A model generated the notes under the pieces. The model ran no database searches. It was not told where the DNA came from and saw nothing but the letters and a program-made list of their open reading frames with translations. Positions 36,340 through 44,502 of a stretch of DNA of 64,000 nt are shown one piece after another. Position numbers and translations under genes: made by a program. Every line of letters starts with the position of its first letter. The first letter of the stretch is position 1. The stretch lies in contig NZ_ATTM01000001.1 in assembly GCF_000419685.1 (NCBI RefSeq), forward strand, positions 186,001 to 250,000, written 5' to 3'. The stretch is from Flavobacterium antarcticum DSM 19726 (GTDB lineage: Bacteria; Bacteroidota; Bacteroidia; Flavobacteriales; Flavobacteriaceae).

Positions 36340-39057
36340 ATGAAGCAATTATTCTCACTACTATTTATTATCGTTTCGTACAGTGCAATTTCACAAACCA
36401 TCAGGCTTGAAGGAGTGGTGACTGATAATACAAAAATTGGTTTAGAAATGGCAAATGTCATGGCAGTAAACCAACAAACAAAAGCGATGGACGGTTATTC
36501 CATTACCAATGATAAAGGAAAATTTCAGCTTTCCTTGAAACCAAATACGCCTTATACAATCAAAGTGAGTTACATTGGCTACGCCACTTTTGAAGAAAAT
36601 ATCACCACAGGTACTGAAAATAGTACTAAAATTATTGTTCTTGCCGAAGGAATGGAACTTGACGGTGTAGAAGTGGTACGTGAAATGCCCGTTTCCATCA
36701 AAGGCGACACAATTGTATACAATGCCGATTCTTTTAAAACAGGAACGGAACGTAAGTTGGAAGACATTCTTAAAAAACTCCCCGGAGTTCAAGTAAATGC
36801 AGATGGAGAAGTGGAAGTGGAAGGAAAGAAAGTCCAGAAATTAATGATTGATGGAAAGGATTTTTTTGACGGTGACACCAAGCTTGGAATCAAAAATATT
36901 CCGGCCGATGCAGTGGATAAAGTACAAGTATTGCGAAACTATAATGAAAATTCAATTCTGAAAGGTGTTGAAAATAACCAGGATAATATTGCGATGAACA
37001 TCAAACTGAAAGACGGTAAAAAGAATTTTTGGTTTGGTGATGTTACGGCAGGAATTGGAGTAGGACACGATGAAGAACGCTACAATGTGAACCCAAAATT
37101 ATTTTATTACAGTCCCAAATACAGCATTAATTTAATTACGAATTTCAATAACATTGGCGAATTGCCACTTACCGCTCAGGATTATTTTAAATTTACCGGT
37201 GGCTTTCGTAGTATGATGGCGAAAGGTGGTTCGTCGTTTAATGTGGGTTCTAATGGATTGGGAATTTCATTGATTAGAAACAATCGTGCGAAGGAAATTG
37301 AAACCAATTTTGGCGCATTCAACTTCTCGTACAATCCTACAAAAACGTGGACGTTGAGTGGTTTTGGAATTTTTTCAAAATCATTAACGGATACAGAAAC
37401 GGTATCTACAACGAATTTCTTATTGCCCAATTCAGACGCAATTGCTTCGACTGAAAACCGAAGTGAAACGGGATTACAAGAAAATAAATTGGGTTTAATA
37501 AAATTCAGTTCTTCGTACAAACCCAACACAAATTTGCAGTTTGACTACGATATTTTGACTAAATTATCCAAACAAGACGAGTACAGTTCGTTATTAAGAG
37601 AAACGGTTGTGATGAATAATTCCAATTCAGAATCGATCTTCACAGCAAAAAATCAAGCGCCAATTTCCGTAAATCAGAATTTGAGTTTGTATTATACGGC
37701 TTCGCCAAAACACATTATTGCAGTTGAAAGCCAATATTTATTTCAAGAGGAAGATCCATTTTACAACGCAAATTTAGCAAGTCAACCTTTTGACTTATCG
37801 GGTTACACCGCTGGTCAAAACAGAAACGACATCAATCAAGAGCGTTTTGTGAAAACTAATAAATTAGATACTAAAATTGATTACTATTACATGATTACGC
37901 CAAAAAGCAACATTAATGTAACACTTGGAAATACGTATTCGTATCAAAATTTTAATTCGTCCATTTTCCAAGTTTTAGACAATGAAACTATTAATCCATT
38001 GACGAATCCTGAAAATTTCAACGAGGTAGATTACCGGTTTAATGATGCTTTCGTAGGGTTGCATTATAAAATTTTGACGGGAAAATTCACGTTGACTCCC
38101 GGAGTTTCGATTCACAATTACCAATTGAATAATTCGCAGAAAGGCACCGATTTCAAAGCTTCTTTCAACAGAATTTTACCTGATTTCTTGGCGATTTACC
38201 AAATTAAAAAATCAGAATCTTTGACGTATAACTTTGCTTTTACAAATAATTTTACCGACATCAATCAACTTGCAGAAGGATATGTTTTCAATAATTACAA
38301 CAGTCTTTCTAGCGGGAATAGAACTTTAGAAAATGCAATTGCGCAAACACATAGTTTGTTTTACAGAAAATTCAACTTATTCAATTTTGAAAATATTTAT
38401 GCAGGAATTAATTATTCAAGAACGATGGATGCCGTAAAAACGAAAGCTTCGTTTGATAACGTAAATCAAACCTCGTCTCCTTATAATTCAGCTTTTGCAG
38501 ATGAAAATATTTCAGGTTTTGGAAGTTACGGACGCTCGTTTCTTCGAAATTATAAAGCTTCTGTAAATGCTCGTTTAAACTGGAGTAAGTACAATAACAT
38601 CAGAAAAGATTTTCAAACGAACTTAGAAACGTTGTTTACCAATGAAAGTTTTACGCAGAATTACAGTTTGAAAGCATCGACGAACTACAAGAATCTGCCC
38701 AATCTAGAAGTAGGTTACAGCATCACAATCAATGAATATGCAGGGTCTACTTTCTATACTGAAAGTCCTTCGGCTAAATTGGATTATTTTTTCTTGAAAA
38801 GTTTCTCGTTTGTAGCAGAATACGAGTTTTATAATTATTACAACAAAAACAAATCAGTTACCAATGAATACGATTTCCTTTCCGCCAGTATGATTTATCA
38901 GAAAAAAGACAGCAAATGGGAGTATAAGGTTTCGGCGACCAATTTATTAAATACAACTTCGCTAAACGACGATAGTTTTTCTCAATTTTCAACACGAACG
39001 TCCCAATATACCGTTCAACCGAGGTATATTATTTTTAGTTTGAAATACAATTTGTAA
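36340..39057 (+). CDS. TonB-dependent-receptor-like outer-membrane beta-barrel protein
   Basis: This 905-residue protein has a signal peptide (to SAISQ, residue 19), a carboxypeptidase-regulatory-like domain (about 20-105, LEGVVTDNTKIGLEMANVMAV), a plug-like domain (about 115-225, KLEDILKKLPGVQVNADGEV, LMIDGKDFFDGD) and a long barrel (OMP_b-brl_3 type, about 300-905). It imports or exchanges an unknown substrate at the outer membrane. No clear TonB box can be picked out. It follows GLPGLI protein 3 by 18 bp and is followed after 4 bp by a small membrane protein gene. Confidence 0.92.
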   Translation: MKQLFSLLFIIVSYSAISQTIRLEGVVTDNTKIGLEMANVMAVNQQTKAMDGYSITNDKGKFQLSLKPNTPYTIKVSYIGYATFEENITTGTENSTKIIVLAEGMELDGVEVVREMPVSIKGDTIVYNADSFKTGTERKLEDILKKLPGVQVNADGEVEVEGKKVQKLMIDGKDFFDGDTKLGIKNIPADAVDKVQVLRNYNENSILKGVENNQDNIAMNIKLKDGKKNFWFGDVTAGIGVGHDEERYNVNPKLFYYSPKYSINLITNFNNIGELPLTAQDYFKFTGGFRSMMAKGGSSFNVGSNGLGISLIRNNRAKEIETNFGAFNFSYNPTKTWTLSGFGIFSKSLTDTETVSTTNFLLPNSDAIASTENRSETGLQENKLGLIKFSSSYKPNTNLQFDYDILTKLSKQDEYSSLLRETVVMNNSNSESIFTAKNQAPISVNQNLSLYYTASPKHIIAVESQYLFQEEDPFYNANLASQPFDLSGYTAGQNRNDINQERFVKTNKLDTKIDYYYMITPKSNINVTLGNTYSYQNFNSSIFQVLDNETINPLTNPENFNEVDYRFNDAFVGLHYKILTGKFTLTPGVSIHNYQLNNSQKGTDFKASFNRILPDFLAIYQIKKSESLTYNFAFTNNFTDINQLAEGYVFNNYNSLSSGNRTLENAIAQTHSLFYRKFNLFNFENIYAGINYSRTMDAVKTKASFDNVNQTSSPYNSAFADENISGFGSYGRSFLRNYKASVNARLNWSKYNNIRKDFQTNLETLFTNESFTQNYSLKASTNYKNLPNLEVGYSITINEYAGSTFYTESPSAKLDYFFLKSFSFVAEYEFYNYYNKNKSVTNEYDFLSASMIYQKKDSKWEYKVSATNLLNTTSLNDDSFSQFSTRTSQYTVQPRYIIFSLKYNL

Positions 39058-39061
39058 GAAT

Positions 39062-39334
39062 ATGAATAATTTAAAACTTGAAAAAAGGTTAAGACTTGTG
39101 CCGTTTGTCTGTGTTCTATTAATCATCATATTGCGAAATTTCATCGGTGATGAAAATGCATTTCTTGTATTGATTGCCACTATTTTTTTAGCATTAACAA
39201 GTATTGCTTCTTTTTTTTACATCATGATTTTAGAAAAGAAAGACGGCCGATTCAATCCTAAGAAATATTATATTTTCTATTTTTTTATTGTTATTTCACT
39301 TGTAATATTTGCTTTTAATTACATCAAGTTTTAG
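39062..39334 (+). CDS. Small membrane protein of unknown function
   Basis: This 90-residue protein has a charged N-terminus (MNNLKLEKRLRLVP), then three hydrophobic segments (about 13-28, 35-58 and 70-87), with an RFNPKKYYI loop before the last. It begins 4 bp after the receptor stop and is probably co-transcribed. No family is recognised. Confidence 0.65.
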   Translation: MNNLKLEKRLRLVPFVCVLLIIILRNFIGDENAFLVLIATIFLALTSIASFFYIMILEKKDGRFNPKKYYIFYFFIVISLVIFAFNYIKF

Positions 39335-39393
39335 TGAAACTTGCCTCATTCATTTAAAAATTTTATATTTGAAAATTACATAAAAAAAATATT

Positions 39394-39741
39394 ATGAAAA
39401 ATACGTTATTACTTATATTCTTTGCACTATTCTCTTTGACACTTTCTGCTCAAAACAGCAAGAACGAAAAAGCGGTGATTCAGACCACCATTGATTGCGA
39501 TCATTGTAAAGCGTGCGAAACTTGTGGTCAAAACTTCCAAGAGAATTTATATAAAATCAAAGGATTGAAAATGTATGAATTGGATGAAAAAGCAATGACG
39601 CTGACCGTTTATTACAATGGAAAGAAAACAAATCTAGACGAAATTAAAGTAGCAATCACTAAAATGGGCTATGATGCGGACGAAATGAAAGCAGATCGAG
39701 CATCGTACGAAAAACTAGATGGTTGTTGTAAGAAAGCATAA
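39394..39741 (+). CDS. Exported heavy-metal-associated (HMA) domain protein
   Basis: This 115-residue protein has a signal peptide (to TLSAQ, residue 19) and a ferredoxin-like HMA domain. Where CxxC normally sits it has a cysteine-rich variant, DCDHCKACETCGQ, and it ends DGCCKKA with two more cysteines. It could bind copper or another soft metal in the periplasm or on the membrane surface. A terminator follows. It lies 59 bp after the small membrane protein, so it may have its own promoter. Its closeness to the GLPGLI and receptor genes hints at metal handling, but this is inference. Confidence 0.88.
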   Translation: MKNTLLLIFFALFSLTLSAQNSKNEKAVIQTTIDCDHCKACETCGQNFQENLYKIKGLKMYELDEKAMTLTVYYNGKKTNLDEIKVAITKMGYDADEMKADRASYEKLDGCCKKA

Positions 39742-39752
39742 CTACAAGGTAT

Positions 39753-39785
39753 AAAAAAATCGGAAATTTACTTTCCGATTTTTTT
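39753..39785. terminator. Bidirectional terminator between the HMA gene and metK
   Basis: AAAAAATCGGAAA and TTTCCGATTTTTT form a 13-bp stem with a five-base loop, with A residues on one side and T residues on the other, between two convergent genes. Confidence 0.9.
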
Positions 39786-39809
39786 ATGCAGTATAGTTTG
39801 AATTATATT

Positions 39810-41060
39810 TTAGATGCCGAAAGCAGTTTTCACTTGCTCTACGAAATCTAATTTCTCCCAAGTGAACAACTCTACGGTAACAGTTTTTGTGTCTCCGTAA
39901 GGATTTGTAAACTCTTTTGTGACGGTTCTTGGTGTTCTTCCCATGTGACCATAAGCGGCAGTTTCACTATAAATTGGGTTTCTTAATTTCAATCGTTGTT
40001 CGATGAAGTAAGGTCGCATGTCAAACAATTCTTCTACTTTTTTAGCAATCTGACCATCTGTAATGGATAGTTTAGAAGTGCCATACGTGTTCACGTAAAT
40101 TCCCATAGGTTTTGCTACACCAATTGCATAGGAAACTTGTACTAAAATTTCATCAGCAACTCCAGCGGCAACTAAATTTTTAGCAATATGACGTGTCGCA
40201 TAAGCTGCAGAACGGTCTACTTTACTTGGGTCTTTTCCAGAAAAAGCACCACCACCGTGAGCTCCTTTTCCACCATACGTATCAACAATTATTTTTCGTC
40301 CCGTTAAACCCGTGTCCCCATGAGGTCCACCAATTACAAATTTCCCTGTAGGATTGATGTGGTATTCAATTTTATCATTGAATAAATGTGCATATTGAGG
40401 ATTGTTCGTAATGATTCTTGGAATTAAAATACCCACTAAATCACTTTTAATTTTTGCCAACATTTTTGATTCTTCATCAAAATCATCGTGTTGTGTTGAA
40501 ATTACAATCGCATCGATACGAACGGGTTTGTTGTCGTTGTCGTACTCTAAAGTAACTTGCGATTTTGCATCCGGTCGTAAGTACGTAATTTCAGTATTTT
40601 CACGACGAATTACCGCCAATTCCTGTAATAGTTTGTGCGAAAGGTCTAACGCCAAAGGCATATAATCTTCGGTTTCATTTGTCGCGTAACCAAACATCAT
40701 TCCTTGATCTCCAGCACCTTGGTCTTCTGGATTTATCTTATCAACACCTTGGTTGATGTCGCTTGATTGTTCGTGAATTGCGGAAAGAATGCCGCATGAA
40801 TTCGCATCAAACATATATTCGCTTTTGTTGTAACCGATTTTTCGGATTACTTCTCGTGCAATTTCTTGAACGTCCAAGTATGTTTTTGATTTTACTTCAC
40901 CAGCCAAAATAACTTGACCTGTAGTCACTAATGTTTCGCACGCAACTTTTGAATTGGGATCAAAAGCTAAGAAATTATCGATTAATGCATCTGAAATTTG
41001 ATCTGCAATTTTATCTGGATGTCCTTCACTAACAGATTCTGAGGTAAATAAATAAGCCAT
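39810..41060 (-). CDS. metK: S-adenosylmethionine synthetase
   Basis: MetK (416 residues) makes S-adenosylmethionine from methionine and ATP in the cytoplasm. All family marks are present: [20 protein letters not shown] at the start, [12 protein letters not shown], the P-loop-like [21 protein letters not shown] (in parts), and [16 protein letters not shown]. Its leader of roughly 135 nt holds a SAM-II-like riboswitch, so expression should fall when SAM is plentiful. It is a single gene with a bidirectional terminator. Confidence 0.97.
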   Translation of the reverse strand: MAYLFTSESVSEGHPDKIADQISDALIDNFLAFDPNSKVACETLVTTGQVILAGEVKSKTYLDVQEIAREVIRKIGYNKSEYMFDANSCGILSAIHEQSSDINQGVDKINPEDQGAGDQGMMFGYATNETEDYMPLALDLSHKLLQELAVIRRENTEITYLRPDAKSQVTLEYDNDNKPVRIDAIVISTQHDDFDEESKMLAKIKSDLVGILIPRIITNNPQYAHLFNDKIEYHINPTGKFVIGGPHGDTGLTGRKIIVDTYGGKGAHGGGAFSGKDPSKVDRSAAYATRHIAKNLVAAGVADEILVQVSYAIGVAKPMGIYVNTYGTSKLSITDGQIAKKVEELFDMRPYFIEQRLKLRNPIYSETAAYGHMGRTPRTVTKEFTNPYGDTKTVTVELFTWEKLDFVEQVKTAFGI

Positions 41061-41114
41061 AATTATTTTATATTAAAAGAGAAAAAATAATTGCAAGGAC
41101 AGGCTAAAGAAGGG

Positions 41115-41190
41115 ATTCTGCTTTAGCATTTTTTGAGTACTGAATTATTTTCAGTATCAGAGGTTGCAATCAGTCAAATTTTTCCTCTAA
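41115..41190 (-). ncRNA. SAM-II-like riboswitch with long loop, leader of metK
   Basis: On the minus strand, stem AGAGG (41188-41184) and CCTCT (41163-41159) encloses a loop with ATTTGACTGATTGCAA, which matches the conserved ATTTAAC...ATTGCAA loop of SAM-II. After the stem comes an extra hairpin, TACTGAA with TTCAGTA, and then AAATGCTAAAG (41131-41121), matching the conserved 3' strand (AATGTAGCTAAA in SAM-II). The extra hairpin fits the long-loop variant of SAM-II reported from Bacteroidetes. A later TTGCAAT could pair with the loop ATTGCAA as a switch. No covariance model was run. Confidence 0.75.
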
Positions 41191-41201
41191 ATTTTAGACT
41201 G

Positions 41202-41209
41202 CAAAGATA
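41202..41209 (-). promoter_or_regulatory. -7 box of metK
   Basis: Minus strand TATCTTTG, an exact TAnnTTTG box. It places transcription start near 41198, a few bases before the riboswitch. Confidence 0.65.
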
Positions 41210-41294
41210 AAGAATGTATTTTTAATCAACCTAGCAATTTTCATAATGTTTAAGATATTAGTTCATAGCAAACTTGTTAAAGTTGCTTTAAAGA

Positions 41295-41325
41295 CTTGGA
41301 ATAAATCTAAAGTTTACTATTTTTG
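41295..41325 (+). promoter_or_regulatory. Promoter of the T9SS-cargo gene
   Basis: CTTG (41295-41298), 19 bp, then TATTTTTG (41318-41325), the Bacteroidetes -33/-7 pattern, 21 bp before the start codon. Confidence 0.6.
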
Positions 41326-41346
41326 ATTAAACTAAAATAATTAATT

Positions 41347-42246
41347 ATGAAAAAAACACTACTTTCTTTATTGTTTTTATCTTCAATTGGTTTAAGTGCT
41401 CAAACTACCATTTTTGAAGATTCATTTGAAACGTACACCGATTTTGCAATTTCTAATGTTGGGGCGTGGACCCTGATTGATGTTGATTTGAACAATCCGT
41501 ATTTTATAGGAACTACAAGCTTTGATAATGCTGCTGCAGTACGGTCTTTTATGGTTTTTAATACAACTACAACAACACCTCCATTGCTACCCTCTGCAGA
41601 GGGTGATTGGACTGCTAGAACAGGAAACAAGAGCATGAATTGTATGGCGTCACAAGCCTCCCCAGGTCCTGTTGCAATCAACAATGACTGGTTAATTTCT
41701 CCACAGATTAATCTTGGTACTTCAGGAAATGTTGTATCATTCTGGGCGAAATCTGTTTCGACTGAATATGGTAATGAGAAATTTAAAGTTGGAATATCAG
41801 CTGGTAATACTACCGCTAATGTGACATTATTATCTGCAGGTATTATTACAACTCCTGCTACTGCTACATGGGCTCAGTACACGTATGCAGTGCCAGCTTC
41901 TTTCAATGGTCAGCCGGTTTATTTCTCAATTAACTGCGTTTCTGAAGATCAATACGGTTTGTCAGTAGACGATTTTAAAGTTACCGCTGAAGTATTAGGA
42001 ACTGATAATTTCTTTAAAACGAACTTTGCAGTATACCCAAATCCAGCAACTGATGTAATCAATATTTCAAACACGAACCAATTGGAAATTACAAGTGCAG
42101 CTATTGTAGATGTAAATGGAAGAACTGTTAAGCAAATTAATTCTGCTGTTCAATCAATCAACATTGGCGATCTTACAGCAGGTGTTTACTTCTTGAAAAT
42201 TGCAACTGCAAATGGAGAAGGAACAACTAAAATTGTAAAAAACTAA
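41347..42246 (+). CDS. Secreted choice-of-anchor J domain protein with type IX sorting domain
   Basis: This 299-residue protein has a signal peptide (to LSAQ, residue 19), a cleaved-adhesin/MAM-like domain (about 20-205, marked by NDWLISPQINL and VSFWAKSVSTEYGNEKFKVG), and a C-terminal T9SS type A sorting domain (about 225-299: VYPNPATDVINI, DVNGRTV, LTAGVYFLKIAT, then TTKIVKN). It should cross the outer membrane by the type IX system and be attached to or released from the surface. It stands alone with its own promoter and terminator. Confidence 0.92.
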   Translation: MKKTLLSLLFLSSIGLSAQTTIFEDSFETYTDFAISNVGAWTLIDVDLNNPYFIGTTSFDNAAAVRSFMVFNTTTTTPPLLPSAEGDWTARTGNKSMNCMASQASPGPVAINNDWLISPQINLGTSGNVVSFWAKSVSTEYGNEKFKVGISAGNTTANVTLLSAGIITTPATATWAQYTYAVPASFNGQPVYFSINCVSEDQYGLSVDDFKVTAEVLGTDNFFKTNFAVYPNPATDVINISNTNQLEITSAAIVDVNGRTVKQINSAVQSINIGDLTAGVYFLKIATANGEGTTKIVKN

Positions 42247-42271
42247 AAAGATTTTATCTTTAGTACTTAAG

Positions 42272-42299
42272 AAGCCCAATTTTAATTGGGCTTTTTTTT
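42272..42299 (+). terminator. Terminator after the T9SS-cargo gene
   Basis: AAGCCCAATT and AATTGGGCTT form a 10-bp perfect stem with a two-base loop, followed by eight T residues. Confidence 0.9.
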
Positions 42300-42358
42300 G
42301 GTACACAGTTTTAGAATAGGGTTTCAAGAAGTAAATTTTAGCGTTAATCTTATCGCAA

Positions 42359-42841
42359 TTACATCCAAACGCTTTCCTTTTGAGTAGCATCCAAAACATC
42401 AATAGCTAAGGCTAACTTAAAATGTTCGGCGACTTTAAAAGCATCTGCTTTATCTTCTGTTTTATATACGGTTAGATGCTTGTTTCCTTTGCTGAATAAG
42501 TTTAGCATGATGATGTCATTTTTAAAAGTGGCCATGGTAGCGCCATAAGCTGAGACTTCAGTTCCTTCTTTGGTTTTAAACACAGAAATATATTCAAATT
42601 CGGGACAAGGTTTCCACTTTCCGAAATTAATTCCCAAAATTGATTTTAAACTGCGGTATGTTTTGTTTTCTAAATTGATTTCTGTGCCTTCAGTAACTAA
42701 CATGTTTAATCCAATAACAGTAATCATGATTCCGAAAAACATATTACTTGTAATAAATATTCCAACGCCGCCAAGCATTAAGACGATTCCAAATATTTTT
42801 TTCATTAGGGGTAGTTCTCGTGTGTAGATAATGTTGGTCAT
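42359..42841 (-). CDS. Small inner-membrane protein of unknown function
   Basis: This protein has up to 160 residues. The start MTNIIY gives 160; MKKIFGIVLML, 12 codons later, looks equally natural. Two hydrophobic helices (about 14-30 and 33-48) are followed by a soluble domain of about 110 residues with beta-type phrases (WKPCPEFEYISVFKTKEGTE; NKHLTVYKTEDKADAFKVAE). No family is recognised. It follows the lipoprotein gene behind gldA on the same strand after a 68-bp gap. Confidence 0.7.
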   Translation of the reverse strand: MTNIIYTRELPLMKKIFGIVLMLGGVGIFITSNMFFGIMITVIGLNMLVTEGTEINLENKTYRSLKSILGINFGKWKPCPEFEYISVFKTKEGTEVSAYGATMATFKNDIIMLNLFSKGNKHLTVYKTEDKADAFKVAEHFKLALAIDVLDATQKESVWM

Positions 42842-42909
42842 TGGTGATTTGTTTGTTTATTTGTTTTGAAGTTCTAGCAACTTGAGGCTATTGCGAGTTA
42901 GAAAATATA

Positions 42910-43449
42910 TTAATCAAGATAACCTTCAAACTCAATTTTTTTTAAATATCCGTTTTCAAACTTTAAACTAAATTGTGTAGTTTGTTCAAACTTTACAATT
43001 TTCAAGATTTCATCTGGAATTACTATTCCAAGAGATTTTTCAACAACCTTTTTACTGGTTCCAACTTGAATATAATTATTTAATTTAAAATCACTATTTT
43101 CAATTGACGCTTCAATTACTGCTTCGTAGCCAACTCCTTTATAAGATGTTAATTTAGTGTTTTTAAAAGCCCGCTCAATAAGGGTGTCTTTTAGATTGTC
43201 AACATGTCTGTTTTCGGTTAATGTTTTCTCAATCTTAAACTTTGAATCAGTGGCAATTTTATCTAATTGAGAAGATAAAAATTCCGTTAAACTGTCGCTT
43301 TTAAAATATAAATCTTCGCTCGAAACTGATTCGACAGCTAAATCACTTTCACGATTTAGTATCTTATCTTTTTGTTTTTGCTCGTCATTTGGTTTGCAAG
43401 AATAAAGCATTAGCAAAACACCTGTAAGAAAAGGTAAATATTTTTTCGT
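42910..43449 (-). CDS. Putative lipoprotein behind gldA, apparently starting at ACG
   Basis: I do not recognise the family. The reading frame opens as T-KKYLPFLTGVLLMLYSCKPN, a perfect lipoprotein leader with Cys17, but the codon where ATG should be (43449-43447) is ACG. This codon is one base after the gldA stop. Starting at the next usable codon, TTG at 43416 (168 residues), would cut the leader to MLMLYSC. So either ACG serves as start, or the site carries a T-to-C change or read error. The rest (about 160 residues) is soluble and Lys/Glu/Ser-rich. Confidence 0.65.
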   Translation of the reverse strand, partial: TKKYLPFLTGVLLMLYSCKPNDEQKQKDKILNRESDLAVESVSSEDLYFKSDSLTEFLSSQLDKIATDSKFKIEKTLTENRHVDNLKDTLIERAFKNTKLTSYKGVGYEAVIEASIENSDFKLNNYIQVGTSKKVVEKSLGIVIPDEILKIVKFEQTTQFSLKFENGYLKKIEFEGYLD

Positions 43450-43450
43450 A

Positions 43451-44347
43451 TTACTTCCCCGTCATTTCCCTAAACACCGCCTCTAAATTCTTATTCTTCT
43501 GATTCAACTGCAATGTTTTCAAACCATTTTCTTGAGCAAAATCAAACACTGCAGGTCGCATGTCTTTATCGGCAACAAAAGTCAGTTCCCAGATCATGCC
43601 GTGAATGTTTTTATAAGCCGTTAAGTTCGGAAGTTTCGCAATCAGTTGTTCTTCAATTTTATGATCAAATTCCACTTCCAGAATTTGTTCTTTATCGGTC
43701 ATGATTTGTTTTAATTTCTTGTCCGTTACGATCACACCTTTGTCAATAATAATCACACGGTCGCAAATCGCTTCCACTTCTTGCATAATATGTGTGGACA
43801 GAAAAACCGTCTTGTCTTTCCCCACATTCTTAATCAATTGACGAATTTCAACCAACTGATTGGGGTCCAAACCCGTTGTAGGTTCATCTAAAATCAACAC
43901 ATCTGGATTGTGCAACAACGCATTCGCAAGACCAACTCGCTGACGGTATCCTTTAGAAAGTTGCCCAATTTTTTTGTGACTCTCCGGCGTCAAACCCGTT
44001 AAATCAATCACTTCCTGAATCCTGCTTTTCGCCACTTTATATACATCGGCATTGAAAGCCAAATATTCTTTGACATACAAATCCACATACAACGGATTGT
44101 GCTCCGGCAAATAACCCACCGATTTCTGAACCGATTGTTCTTGTGTCGAAACATCAAAACCATTTACAGATGCTGAACCAGAATCCGCATTAATATACGT
44201 GGTCAAAATTTTCATCAATGTCGATTTTCCGGCACCATTTGGCCCTAAAAATCCCACGATTTCTCCGCGTTTAATGGAGAATGTAATGTTGTCCAAAGCT
44301 TTTTGGGTTCCGTAACTTTTCGAAAGGGCTGTAACTTCTATTGACAT
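43451..44347 (-). CDS. gldA: Gliding-motility ABC transporter ATP-binding protein GldA
   Basis: This 298-residue ATPase closely matches GldA of Flavobacterium johnsoniae, which with GldF and GldG forms an ABC transporter reported to be needed for gliding. Walker A is GPNGAGKST (about 35-43), the signature LSKGYRQRVGLA, Walker B VLILDEPTTGLD, and the switch His in STHIMQEVE. The phrase IGYLPEHNPLY (here VGYLPEHNPLY) is family-typical. gldFG are not in the window. A -7 box TACTTTTG lies at 44371-44364. Two small genes follow on the same strand. Confidence 0.93.
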   Translation of the reverse strand: MSIEVTALSKSYGTQKALDNITFSIKRGEIVGFLGPNGAGKSTLMKILTTYINADSGSASVNGFDVSTQEQSVQKSVGYLPEHNPLYVDLYVKEYLAFNADVYKVAKSRIQEVIDLTGLTPESHKKIGQLSKGYRQRVGLANALLHNPDVLILDEPTTGLDPNQLVEIRQLIKNVGKDKTVFLSTHIMQEVEAICDRVIIIDKGVIVTDKKLKQIMTDKEQILEVEFDHKIEEQLIAKLPNLTAYKNIHGMIWELTFVADKDMRPAVFDFAQENGLKTLQLNQKNKNLEAVFREMTGK

Positions 44348-44363
44348 GTGATTTGATTTGAAA

Positions 44364-44371
44364 CAAAAGTA
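44364..44371 (-). promoter_or_regulatory. -7 box of gldA
   Basis: Minus strand TACTTTTG, 16 bp before the gldA start. The -33 region is only TTTC-like. Confidence 0.5.
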
Positions 44372-44423
44372 GCAAAAATTAAATTGCGAAAGACATCCTG
44401 CTTTAATCTCACTTTTCTAAAAA

Positions 44424-44498
44424 TGGAACAAATTATTCCAAATTTGTTAAAAAAACCCTATATTCTGATTTGTTAAAAATAGAATAATGCTACATTTG
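44424..44498 (+). promoter_or_regulatory. Promoter and possible operator of the DAHP synthase gene (leaderless)
   Basis: TTTG (44469-44472), 18 bp, then TACATTTG (44491-44498), which ends four bases before the ATG. Upstream is an inverted repeat TGGAA-N7-TTCCA (44424-44440), and a 12-mer ATTTGTTAAAAA occurs at 44442-44453 and 44468-44479, the second copy covering the -33 box. Confidence 0.6.
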
Positions 44499-44502
44499 TG
44501 TC

